A stretch of 64,000 nucleotides of DNA, taken from assembly GCA_029204225.1 (NCBI GenBank), contig CM055106.1:8854274-8918273 (forward strand), written 5' to 3'. Position numbers and translations under genes: made by a program. Within the stretch, counting starts at the first letter, position 1. Each line of letters begins with the position of its first letter. Positions 12,590-25,598 of the stretch are shown here, one piece after another. Source of the stretch: Diphasiastrum complanatum (lineage: Eukaryota; Streptophyta; Lycopodiopsida; Lycopodiales; Lycopodiaceae). A model generated the notes under the pieces. It was not told where the DNA came from. It searched no databases and saw nothing but the letters and a program-made list of their open reading frames with translations.

Positions 12590-14213
12590 TTGTAGCGGCA
12601 GTTACATGTCCTTCGCCATTACAATTGGTGCAAAGAGGTACGTATCCTAATGCCCTCCTTGGTTCAGGACAACAGTTTGGTGAATAATGACCAGGTGCTT
12701 TGTAGTTTTAGCATGAATCTCTAATTCTAGGTGGTGGAGTGGAGTCTCTCGCCCCTCCTATACGTAGAATGGTAAATTGTTGACTAGTTCATGGCTTTGG
12801 TGTAGATTTTTTCTGATTAGAGGGGACAATAGTATATGCTACCTCCTCATGTTCGTTAACTGGACAGAGAAATAATTCCTCCTCTATGTAACTAGATTGC
12901 AGATTCGAACAATTGATTTTTGAATGTCGTTCTTTTCCATAAGCAGTACACCAGATATTAGCATTGGATTTGGCTTTCTTTCATTTAGCTTTTACATCCG
13001 ACATTTGGACTTTTAAGTCCCCCATCTTCTTAGCTAAAAGTTCTATGCTTTTCTATAATGGGTCTATCTTTTCAGGTTTTTCCATTCTCCTTCTCTTATA
13101 TGATGTTTTACTTTTCGACTTCCTATGTGTAGACTCTTCCTCATATGAGAAAGAAGAGTATGATGAATAGTCAGAAGATTCTTTTTCATCGCATGAACCA
13201 GACTCTGAATCTGTCTCAGTAGATGATTCTAATTCTTCCATACGTTTTTGCTTATGTTCTTTTACTAATCTTCCTATCATTCCTCCGTCTCCTAGGGATT
13301 CTAGAGGTCTCATAGTTTTCTATAGACGCTATGACATCTTCTAGAGAAGTTATAAGTCCTTGGTGACAGTATCTATCCATCTTCTTAGGTAGTCCACCTA
13401 GAAACCATTCATTCTACATAGGCACATAATATTGCACTCCTAATTTTCCTATCAGATTCTTGACTCTTCGGGTGTACTTCCTAAGTGACTCCTTTGGTTT
13501 CTTCTATATGGAATTTAGCTGAGCTAATAGTGTAGTCGAATATCCTATTCCTCTAAATTGTTTCAAAATTTTTGCCTTCAATTGAAACTAACTAACTATA
13601 CCAGATCCTAGCCTGCTTTCGCAGTGGACCTGTTAAAATCCGGACCTTATCCTCATCCATATGTTCCTTATTAGTTATCGTAATTTACTCAAACTGAGAC
13701 AAGTAACTATCCACATCCTCAAATGATGATTCTTTTAAAAAATTATACATGATTTTAGTGGAAGTGGGTGGCATTGGTAGGCGGTGGATCAAGTGGTAGA
13801 TCGGGCTCTGGATCAAAACTAGATTCGAAAGGTGTTGATGGTTATGGTTCAGAACTAGGCTCAGATGGTGGGTCAGGGTCTTGTTTCGACTATGGTTCAG
13901 AACTATGTTCGGAAGATGAAGATTCCGATGGATCAGAAGGATTCGGTGAGTTAGAAAGCTTTTCCTCAAAGGAATTATAAACGAGACTAAAGTGTTATAT
14001 AATTATCGAATGCTCGAGGACTTAATCTGGCTCTTACTGGCAAATTTATTAAACTCTAAAGATATTGTTCTCGAGCCATCCTATAAGCTTCTAATCGCTT
14101 TTCCGTTCTACCCATTTTTGTTCAATGGTTACTTTTGTTTAATCCTTGCGCATGTATTACATGAACAAAGATTCACGGAAGACTTGACACACTTAAAAAT
14201 CTCAAAAAACTAA
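12590..14213 (-). pseudogene. retroelement gag relic with two zinc-knuckle-like motifs
   Basis: Read leftward from a tRNA-Asp-type primer site: a Ser/Pro-rich acidic N-terminus, a capsid-like block (FEDVDSYLSQFE near 13690 and KVRILTGPLRKQARIWY near 13640), a Lys/Glu/Ser-rich charged stretch (13053-13313), then knuckle-like motifs near 12600-12720 (YKAPGHYSPNC, preceded by an in-frame stop, and CTNCNGEGH). It is broken by many stops. The capsid style is that of a Ty3/gypsy-like gag, but without pol I leave the family open. Confidence 0.6.
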
Positions 14214-14220
14214 ATTCATC

Positions 14221-14238
14221 TCCCCGGCAACGGTGCCA
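14221..14238 (-). other. primer binding site of tRNA-Asp type
   Basis: On the minus strand this reads TGGCACCGTTGCCGGGGA, one base from the primer site usually assigned to tRNA-Asp in plant gypsy-type elements. It lies between a putative LTR end (14239) and the gag relic, which fixes the leftward orientation. Confidence 0.7.
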
Positions 14239-14802
14239 TGTTATGTTGTAGCCTAGTCGTTATAGATTTTCACTATGATGGTTAAAATGAGGAGTATAAA
14301 AGGTATATCATTCCCCTAAAGAGAGATAAATCTCTTCTTTTGGATGATAAGTACGAAATGGATGATGGAAGAGGTGAAGTGTGTAATATTCAGAGCTGAA
14401 TACTACAATGAGAAAGCTGGTTATGGTCAAGTCTCAAAATGGAAAAGGGACTTTATCTTTCAGATCACCAAGGATGAATAGTAAGCGAACTTGCCGACAG
14501 AAGCACTTCAGATTTGAATGTCTACTTCAAGTCAGTGTAGTATTCTTTTATTATCGTTACATTGTACGTGGACGTCACACGACTATTCAACGATAGTGTC
14601 GAACTGTTAAAAGATGCAAAACTAATGTTGTCCTCATAATTTGATCAGTGTAGTATTCTTTTATTATCGTTACATTGTACGTGGACGTCACACGACTATT
14701 CAGCGATAGTGTTGAACTATTAAAAGATGTGAAACTAATGTTGTCCTCATAATTCTACATGACATATAATATGGATGAAACCCATTATTGTCTCAATATT
14801 CA
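14239..14802 (-). repeat. putative 5' LTR of the tRNA-Asp-primed element
   Basis: The inner edge is set by the adjacent primer site (TGTTATGTTG on the + strand). The outer edge at CA 14801-14802 is a guess, just before a GA microsatellite. A 113-bp tandem duplication lies inside. No second LTR is found in the window. Confidence 0.45.
14532..14757. repeat. 113-bp tandem duplication
   Basis: Copies 14532-14644 and 14645-14757 both begin TCAGTGTAGTATTC and differ at about five positions. It contains GTACGTGGACGTCACACG, an ACGT-rich word that could be promoter material if this is an LTR. Confidence 0.93.
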
Positions 14803-14803
14803 A

Positions 14804-16125
<1,322 letters not shown>

Positions 16126-17204
16126 ACTATAAGAACTTGTCTGTTATTTCGATTTGGTTGCTTGGGTTATAACCATGTTCGATAAGGAAAGTATTGATCC
16201 TTTTAAACCAAGCTCTAGCTGATTGTTTCAAGCAATGAAGTGCTCTAATATATGAGACTCTTTGTGATTTATTTGATAACTTTTGGGTTGTATCATATAG
16301 ATATCTTCCTTGATAACTCCATTTAGATAGGCTGTCTGTACATCCATCTGATGTATCTCTAGATTGGCTGTAGCAACATACAATAGAAGAGTTCTTATTG
16401 AGCACTATTTGACTATTGAACTGAAAGTCTCAGTGTAGTCGATATTCAGGATGTGTGAAAATCCTCTTGCGACAAGTCGAGATTTCATTCGATCTATAAG
16501 TCCATCCACTTTGTATTTGATCTTGAATATCCATTTGCAATCACCTACATTTCTTCTAGTAGACAATTTGACAATAGTCCAAGTATGGTTCTTGATGAGA
16601 GATGAATACTCTCTATCCATAGCTTCTCTCCATAGATCGGAGTATGACTGAGTAAGTGCTTATTTGATAGTAGTTGGCTCTCGAATGAGATATGAAGCAG
16701 ATTCATCAATGTACATATTAGGCGGTCTGTGACCTCTTGTCAATCTTTTGGGAGACAAATGAGGCTGATAATCATTTTTTTGGTTTTGTTGTTGCTGAGC
16801 TATAACATCTTCTTATGATTCAATATTAGAAAGCTATTCATCTGTATTTGATGCGTTCAAACCTTCGATAAAAATAGTCAAATCAAAAATATGAGTTTTC
16901 AACTGACCCTTGAGAAGATAATATCTCTATTGATGAATATCTTTGATTCAACAAGGTTATACAAGCTATAAGCTTTATCTAAAGTAGTGTAATCAATGAA
17001 AATGTATTTAATATTGTGGGAGTCCAACTTCTTTATGATCTCCTATGGTATCTACGCAATACATCCAAAAACTATGAGGTTCGATAGTGAAAGTTTGGAG
17101 CCTATCCAAACTTTATAAGGTGTTTTGTCAGAGATCCCTCTAGTCGAGCATCTATTTAAAATATAAGTTGTAGTGGAAATAGCTTCAGCCCAGAAATATA
17201 GGTA
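16126..17204 (-). pseudogene. copia A-family integrase/RT fragment
   Basis: Read leftward: end of integrase (FWAEAISTTTYILNRC and NLIVFGCIA, 17052-17200), hinge, then RT start (NHTWTIVKLSTRRNVGDCKW, 16405-16620) and palm (LHCLKQSARAWFKRINTFLIEHGYNPS, to 16127). It stops before YVDD. Its right edge joins head-to-head to the + strand element A2 at about 17205, in the middle of gag. Confidence 0.85.
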
Positions 17205-17207
17205 TCG

Positions 17208-18330
17208 AAGTAAAGCCTGAAGACGACACAAATGACTCAAAGTGGAAATTGAAGGATGATAAAGCTTTCGCACTTATTATCCTCAATATATCAGATACTC
17301 AAATTGGCCATATAGCTGAAGCTAAAACTTCAAAATAAGTTTGGGACATCTCGAGCTCACTATATGATGTGAGAGACGTAACTACCAAGTTACATTTTCG
17401 AAGGAAATTCTTCACACTCAAGATGTCAAATAGTGATTCTCTTTGGAGTCACATTAACCAATTTAAAAATCTCTTGCAACAAATGGCCGCTGTCAGATCA
17501 GTCATAGACGATCAAGACGCAATTATGACATTGCTTTCAAGCTTGCCCTCTACATATGAAAACTAGGTGATGATCATATCGACACACTCAGATTTAACTC
17601 TCACTAGAGTTATCACTATGTTGTTGCAAGAAGATAATCGAAGAAGTCAAGACACTTCGTCTACCTCTTCGTCTCATGGTCTATATGTCAACAAGGGCTT
17701 GAAACGATAGAAGCAGAAAAGCTTCAAGCAGTTTGCATTGAATCAGAAACATACTCAAAGTCAAGAACAATCATCGATCCACAGATGTTTTACAGGTATT
17801 GCAAGCACAATAACCATGAGATCCAGGATTGTAGAGTTCTCAAAGCGAAGAACGTAGCCAAGCAACCTGATCAAATAGCAAATACAGTGTCAACATCTCC
17901 CGAAGTTGACATGGACGAAGGCGCATTTATGGTCAAAGACCAAAAGACATTTTTGAATGATTCTTGGTTTTTGGATTCTGGAGCTACTCAATATATGACC
18001 AATCATCGTGAGATCTTTCACTCATATACGCCTTATAGCACAAAGAAGTATGTTCATCTTGGTGATGATAGTACTCACACTTTCGAAGGTGAAGGTATTG
18101 TAAGATTAAGATTCCAGCATGATCAATTCAAACTACTATCAAAAGTCTTGTATGTTCCTAAACTCTCTACAAGTCTGTTATCAGTAAGTAGACTTACAGA
18201 TTTAGGTCATAAAGTGGAGTTTGAATATGATCAATGCAGAATTATCGATAGGAGTAATAAGATCCTTGCACTCGACAAGAGGAAAAGATACTTATGGCAC
18301 ATTGTTATTCTAATACTAGTCAAGCCTTGA
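17208..18330 (+). pseudogene. copia A2 gag and protease
   Basis: Gag capsid-like part (ISDTQIGHIAEA, LRRKFFTLKM-like) at 17208-17566. A further piece lies near 17570-17700. The knuckle YRYCKHNNHEIQDC (17785) has lost its first Cys (Tyr instead), unlike copia A. The protease keeps WFLDSGATQYMT at about 17964. The long open frame 17785-18330 ends just before the pre-integrase domain. Confidence 0.88.
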
Positions 18331-19512
18331 AAACCTTTGTTCTTGTGAATAAAGCATTACTATGGCATCATCGCTTAGGACTTGAATTATGCATTTGTAT
18401 CGAACATGTCCAGACAATCCCTAGCACTTGATCTCGACTATCCAACCGACAAAGTCGACCTCCATGTCTATCATAGTTGCATCATTGGAAAGCAGACTAG
18501 GATTCCTTTTAGATCGAGTCATAGGCATGTAACAAAAGGGTTGTTAGATCTTGTTCATTCAGATATATGTGGACCTATGCAAACTCCATCATTGCTAAAT
18601 GCAAAGTATTTCATTACTTTTATCGACGAATTTTCTAGAAGAACAGTTGTTTACTTCATATAGAAGAAATCAGAGGCTTTCAACAAGTTTCAACAATTCA
18701 AAGAGCATGCAAAAAATCAAACTGGAAAAAGAATCAAAACACAGAGGTTCGACAACGGGGGAGAATACATCTCCATCAAATTTAAGGAGTACTGCCTTAA
18801 TAACAGCATTGAGCAACAATACATTACCTCCTATTCACCTTAGTCGAATGGTCTTGCTAAGAGAAAGAACAGAACTTTAGTCGAATTGGCAAAGTGTATG
18901 CTTGTGCATGCAACAATTTCGAAGTCCTTATGGGTTGAAACTGTTTCAACAACAACCTACATTCAGAACAGATGTCCTACTAAAGGTCTCTCAGACAAAA
19001 TACCATTCGAAGTTTGGACAGGTACCAAACCTTCTTTATCAAATTTAAAAGTTTTTGGATGTAAAATTTATGCGCAGATTCCTTATGATCTCAGGATGAA
19101 ACTCAACTTCTAGAGTATCAAATGTATTTTCATCAGCTACACTATTTTGGACCAAGCTTACAAGTTGTTTGATTCTATCGAGTCGAAGATATTCACTAGA
19201 CGGAATGTCATCTTTATCGAAGATCAATTTATCGATCTCAAGCGAAAAGGCAAAGCCCATATAGTCGACTTGTCCAACTTGTCCGACATATTGAACTTCG
19301 AAGTTCCTCAGTTGACTATTCCTATCGAAGGTCCAAGCTCGTCTACTCTCGATGAACAACATATCAATGGCGAATCTGAAGATGATGATGTTGCAGTTCA
19401 ACAACTACAACATGATGAAAATGATCAACTTCCTCTATCACCCAGAAGATCGACAAGAGTTAGTAGACCACCTATCAGGTATATCGACGAGTCTGTAGCC
19501 TACCTTGTTTAG
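18331..19512 (+). pseudogene. copia A2 integrase
   Basis: Contains NYAFVSNMSRQSL (pre-integrase, after a one-base slip near 18380), HSDICGPMQTP (first Asp), an in-frame stop at 18661, FDNGGEY (second Asp region), a stop at 18841, and AKRKNRTLVELAKCM, where the usual GluArgLys motif is altered (Ala-Lys-Arg-Lys). Then come TFEVWTG-type and VFGCKIYAQIP motifs and the hinge to a stop at about 19510. Confidence 0.88.
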
Positions 19513-21100
19513 GAGCTGACGACTGTCAAAGAGGCACTCGGTCAGCCCAATTTCGATCTATGGAAAGAAGCTATGGATAAAGAGTATTCATCTCTTATCA
19601 AGAACCAGACATGGACGATTGTTGAATTACCTACTAGCAGAAACATAGTTAATTGTGAATGGATTTTCAAAATTAAATACAAGGCAGAAGAAAGCATCGA
19701 CAGAAGAAAAGCTCGACTTGTCGACAAGGGATTTTCTTAGGTACACAACGTCGATTATATTGAGACTTTCAGTCCATTAGTTAAGCATTATTCTATTCGA
19801 CTTTTGTTATCATTTGCCGCTGCAACAGATTTGGAAATGCATCAAATGGATGTACAAACAACATATCTTAACAGAGTTATCGAAGTTGACATTTACATGG
19901 TGCAACATGAAGGTTACAATATCGAAGGTAAATGCAATCATGTGTGTAAACTCCATAAAGGACTTTATGGCTTGAAGCAATCTGCTCGAGCATGGTTTCA
20001 AAGGATCAATACTTTTCTTATTGATCACGACTACACACCAAGCTCTTCCGATTCCAATGTTTACTTCAAGACAATGTATCAGTCTTTTATCATTATCACT
20101 TTGTATGTGGACGACACGCTACTTTTCAACAACAATATCGATCTAATAAAAGAATCTAAGACAATGCTATCTTTCGAATTCGACATGACCGATATGGGCG
20201 AAGCTCATTTATGCCTTGGTATTCAAATCCAAAGAGACAGAAATCAAAAGTTGATTTACATTACTCAGCAGAGGTACATCTACAATATGTTAGTTAAATA
20301 TAATCTGGTTAATTGTAAGTTAGCTCTCTCACCAATGGAACCAGGTCTCAAATTGTCGAAGGACCAATGTCCCCGAACAATCAAAGAGAAGGAGCAGATG
20401 CGTGAGTATCCTTATCATTCAATAATAGGATCTCTTATGTACACCATGATCTATATTAGACCAGACATAGCCTTTGCAGTCAGCTCCCTAAGTTAGTTTA
20501 TGATTATCCCTAGTATTATAACACATTGGAAAGCTCTTATCAGAGTTATGAGATATCTTTGAGCTACTATGGACTTTTGCATTTGTTATGGAATAGTCGA
20601 CAACGACAAACTCAATTTACTCAGTGGTTACACAGATACAAGTTGGGCAGGAGATGTAGACACTCATAAATCCACTTATGGATTTACAGTCTTCCTAAAA
20701 AATGGTCCTATTTCATGGAATAGCCGCAAGCAATTATCGATAGGTTTATCTTCCACTTAATCAGAGTATATTGTAGCCTTACAAGCTACAAAGGAAGCAA
20801 TTTGGTTGAGGAACTTAGTCTTAGATATTGGTCCGAATCAATATGCTTCGACGATTTTATTTTGTGATAATCAACCATTGCCTTTCGACCAACCCTAGGT
20901 TTCATTCTAGGAGTAAGCACATTGAAATCAAGTATCACTATGTCATAAGCAAATTTCTTAACAAAGAGGTTAATTTGCAGTACTATCGAACGCAAGATAT
21001 GACAACATATATTTTTACCAAAGCATTAAGCTTGGATACACACATACTGTTCTGTGAAGAACGAAGTTTAAAGGTCAAGGCATTCATGGATTCAAATTAA
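19513..21100 (+). pseudogene. copia A2 reverse transcriptase / RNase H
   Basis: RT fingers (KEAMDKEYSSLIKNQTWTIV) at about 19565. A stop near 19738 follows, then a 230-codon open frame 19804-20496 with MDVQTTYLN, YGLKQSARAWFQR, YVDD at about 20104-20115 and PYHSIIGSLMY. RNase H continues with SGYTDTSWAGDVDT (20610) and KHIEIKYHYV-like sequence (20920), with stops at 20494 and about 20758. Most complete RT of the family in this window, but not intact. Confidence 0.92.
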
Positions 21101-21107
21101 GGGGGAG
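21098..21107 (+). other. polypurine tract of copia A2
   Basis: AAGGGGGAG immediately precedes TGTTGG, the LTR start. This is the plus-strand priming site and marks the 3' LTR edge. Confidence 0.88.
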
Positions 21108-22110
21108 TGTTGGATTATTCTCCTACTAATCGACTAATCGACTTTTAATCTTCATCCAACTCATTATCCAGACTTGTAGTTTTCTTTGTGTTTTTACACA
21201 TTCTACAGAACTACTCGGACATGGCTCATAGGTGGCTCCGACGTTTATTGGCATCATCGACAAACTTCGAAGACTTCGGGCACTTCAATGACTTCGGTGA
21301 CTTTGGAGACTTCGGCCACTTCAATGACTTCCACCACTTTTGTCACTTCAGCCACTTCAGCCATGTCGATTGATTGACAGTTAACATTCCACTCATCTTG
21401 AAGCTAAAGACTTGCCCTAATTTTATAGCAAGTAAATTTCTAGGAATTACCAACTAGATGGATGCCATTATGGCCCATTGGCCATTATAATCTATGACCT
21501 GATTAGTTGTCCTACTTATTGGGCGTTGCCGCATTTGCTTAGTATAAATAGCTGCTCATACTTCTACATTTTAACAAGTATCATCAAAGCATAGTTAGCA
21601 TCTCTTTCAAGCTTTTAAGCTTGAACACTCTTGAGCATTCTAGCTTAGTTCTTTAGAATTGATTTAGAGTTTGCTATTGCGCTTACTACTTATTAGCGGA
21701 AGTGCTTAATTCAGGCAGAGTTACAGTTACTCAGAGATATCTCAGAGCACGCGGCTTTGATCCACAATTCTTTTGTGCTTATTTCCATTTCAATTTGTTT
21801 ATTTTACTGAATCAATCGATCTTTTATTGCGTTCAGTACCATATCAGTATGCATGCATCTCTATAATTCTTTTGTAACTGATAATCTCTTATTATTCGTA
21901 TGATAATTGCTTTATGTTTGGCTACGTAATCACTGTAGTACTAATGATTTGAAAGTTAGTTACTATAAGATCGAACGTGATTTCTATCACTATTGTTTTG
22001 TTCGAAATTGATAGGCGTAGTCATGCACAAGAAAGAAGTTTTCTTCCACCGCCGCACTCAATAGATTGTTTACCTACTTCGACTTTGTCGAATTATTATT
22101 TTTCTTCTTA
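21108..22110 (+). repeat. 3' LTR of copia A2 (3' end uncertain)
   Basis: Starts TGTTGGATTATTCTCC and shares ordered blocks with LTR 3667-4557. It diverges after GATAGGCGTAGTC (about 22020), so the last 80 bases are uncertain. It carries a GACTTC-rich minisatellite (21262-21365) absent from the other copy. At about 22115 it meets a minus-strand copia integrase piece. Confidence 0.78.
21262..21365. repeat. GACTTCGGN-type minisatellite
   Basis: Degenerate 9-bp-based repeat (GACTTCGGC, CACTTCAAT, GACTTTGGA and so on), about eleven units. Two frames remain open (Phe-Asp-rich or Thr-Ser-rich), but there is no reason to think it is translated. Confidence 0.8.
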
Positions 22111-22114
22111 TCAC

Positions 22115-22685
22115 CTCTTTCCAACATCCACCATTATCAGTTTCAAGTTCTACACGCTCATTGAATTGTCTAAAGAGGTTGAAAGCCTCTGACATCTGCT
22201 TAATGAAATAAACAACTATTTTTCTCGGAAATTTTGTCGAGGAAGGTAATATTTGCACCAAACAAAGATAAGCTTTGCATTGGGCCACATATATCTGAAT
22301 AAACAACATCTAGAACCTCTTTTGCTGCATGCTTGCAACTTGATCTAGAAGAAATTCTAGGCTACTTTCCAATAATGTAGTTATGACAAACAAGGAGATT
22401 GATTTTCTTGTCTAGATAATTGAGATCAAGTACTAAGAATTGTTTGATACATATGTATGATTCAAGTGACCAAGTCTATAGTTCCAAAATAATGTTTATT
22501 AACTAGAAAATAAGTATTCAAGGCTTAATTTGTGTCATAATAACAATGAATCAGTCTATATAAGTATTCATGTATGTTTTCAAGTGCAAGGACCTGATTC
22601 GTCCCAACGACAATCTGCATTAATCAAATTCAAATTCTGCCCTATGACCTAAATCAATAATTACGCTTACTGATAACAGATTTGG
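22115..22685 (-). pseudogene. copia A-family integrase/protease-end fragment
   Basis: Read leftward this matches copia A from the end of the protease region (near 22680) through pre-integrase to integrase (KQMSEAFNLFRQFNERVE, TDNGG). Both edges are abrupt: the LTR of A2 on the left and unknown DNA on the right. Stops and indels throughout. Confidence 0.78.
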
Positions 22686-23830
<1,145 letters not shown>

Positions 23831-23953
23831 CACGTGAGTCGCATGAAAGGAATGAGTTGGCCTTTGGCCAGGTACAATATATATTTATTTCTTGAAATAG
23901 AATAATATATTGGCCTCGGGTGAAGGAGGCGTTACTATTGATGTACACGTGGC
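23831..23953 (+). promoter_or_regulatory. candidate promoter elements of the GPC1-like gene
   Basis: A palindromic G-box CACGTG (23831-23836), a TATA-like TATATATTTA (23878-23887; another AT run near 23903) and an ABRE-type ACACGTGGC (23945-23953). The segment that follows to the ATG is pyrimidine-rich then purine-rich, as in plant 5' leaders. Placement is by sequence pattern alone. The ABRE would lie at or downstream of the start site if the TATA word is used. Confidence 0.35.
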
Positions 23954-24196
23954 AGTCGACAATTTTTTCTCTCGCGGCTCCCTCCCTGCCTTTTGCTTTT
24001 CCCCTCTCTATTTTTGGTTTTCGGTTTTTGTTTTGGTTGTTTTGATGCTTTGCTTGGCTCCCACTTCTCGCTTAACTGCTAGCGATCAAGGAAAAGGAGA
24101 AGACAAGCAAGAATAAGCGAGAGAGGGCGAGGTCGCATTCATCCATATCGATCGAGCTGGCGAGGGCTGCACATTCAAGTGCAAATTCTTCTTCAG

Positions 24197-25131
24197 ATGG
24201 CCGCCGGGGAAGAAGATCCAGATTCGGTCCACAAACTCACACATCATCTCAAAAAACGGAGAATTCTCCAGCAGCCTCCAAGGGTAACAACAATCTCTCA
24301 ACCACAAGTCTAATGTAACGATCACAGGGCACTCTTTGTTTGTTGATGATGTTGTTGCATAATATTGCATGGTGTCAGCATAAGCTTTTCTTGAATAAAG
24401 TACTTCTGTTGTTGTGTGGTTTTGTGTGGTTTTTGTGTAGCCCTACAATTGTAGTTCGATATGATTGCTTCGAAATGTTCTTAGTGATTCTTCATATTTT
24501 GTTTCATTCAAGTGAGCCAGTGCTCTTTCGTCAAGCTGTCTTCTTCATCTTTACTCTTTCTCAATGGGGCATCATCTGGTCACGAAACTTCCACACAGTA
24601 CTCTTTTTGGGAAATGCTAACCTGGAAACACGTGCTCTGTGTTTATTCTTAATTGCAATGAAGGAATCGAGGACGGTTGATATCTTGGTTAGGTCAATAT
24701 TGCAGAACCGGGACATCTGAAGTTCTTTTTTAAATAATGCTTTCAGGGTGGTCCCCTTATTTCATTACTAGATTAACCTGTTTATGATTTTGATGTAATT
24801 TGCGTAGGTGGTAGTACAAACCAAGAAAATCATATCAAAGCATGCCAATAAAATTGCAAAACAAGCAGATGAGCACGAGCAGTTCCTTAACAAGGTCAGC
24901 TTTTTGACGAGACCTTGTTTGACAACGCAGATCTATAACATCTTGAAGTTGCCAAGAAGACTGAGAAAATGGCAACTTGCATAGAGTTTTGAAGATGAAT
25001 AAAATCTTGGAAGAATCATTTGTGCCTCGAAGTTTATGTGGATTAAATTATGATAGATGCATTTTCTTGGCAGATAACGTATTGTTTAGGAGTTTTCTGC
25101 TTTGGTACCTTCTGCTATCTTCTGGGATCAA
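24197..25131 (+). CDS. GPC1: GPC1-like gene, exons 1-3
   Basis: Exon 1 (24197-24283) is 29 codons from the first ATG after a leader. It is acidic then basic ([11 protein letters not shown]). Exon 2 (24808-24894) adds a Lys/His-rich amphipathic stretch ([16 protein letters not shown]) that aligns with the family N-terminus. Exon 3 (25074-25131) is the first hydrophobic segment ([15 protein letters not shown]). Exon 3 ends after base 1 of an Arg codon completed by exon 4. Introns 1 and 2 are 524 and 179 bp. The start at 24197 is chosen because it opens the exon frame; an upstream in-frame extension is not visible. Confidence 0.82.
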
Positions 25132-25521
25132 GTAAGGCTCAATATAACTTGCGTTACTTCGGTGCAGTTGATCTTAGCTAAGGATATATGGTTAGAAAAA
25201 ATGTTAGTACAAGGCAACGTTGTCATGCTATTTAAAATTAGGAGAATGTCTATCCTTACTGTGGCCTCAAGGCCAGTGTTTTTTGGCTTAGGTAATCTTA
25301 ACAGTATGTCAAGTGGGGATTGAAGTATTCTCTTAATACTTGTCTTTTAAGAAAGTCCTTGTGGTGATCTGCTTGCATTGTTACAATTGATGATAATTTT
25401 GTTGCTGATGCTATTGTTGAACCATTGTTCGAAGTTCATTGTCAAGCTGTCCAACATATATCCTCTACTAGCATAACCTTGACATATTGCCATTGGTCAC
25501 TTTTGTATGTGGATTCTGAAA

Positions 25522-25598
<77 letters not shown>

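Larger units (their letters stand above)
17205..22110 (+). mobile_element. copia A2, 5'-truncated
   Basis: Same family as copia A. It begins inside gag (IEVKPEDDTNDSKW at about 17205), so 5' LTR, primer site and gag start are absent. It then runs collinearly through PR, IN, RT and RH to a polypurine tract (21098-21107) and a 3' LTR at 21108. Reading frames are broken by stops at about 17560, 18330, 18661, 18841, 19111, 19510, 19738, 20494 and 20758. Confidence 0.92.

Noticed and set aside
17205-22110. Functional copia element A2
   Set aside because: No 5' LTR or primer site, at least eight stops, altered zinc-knuckle Cys and integrase motif.
24340-24720. 126-codon + frame in intron 1
   Set aside because: Lies wholly inside intron 1; the exon 1-exon 2 junction is in phase without it, and the translation does not match the family.
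25102-25323. Frame running from exon 3 into intron 3
   Set aside because: Different frame from the exon; the exon 3 donor at 25132 restores the conserved Arg-Pro-Gln sequence with exon 4.
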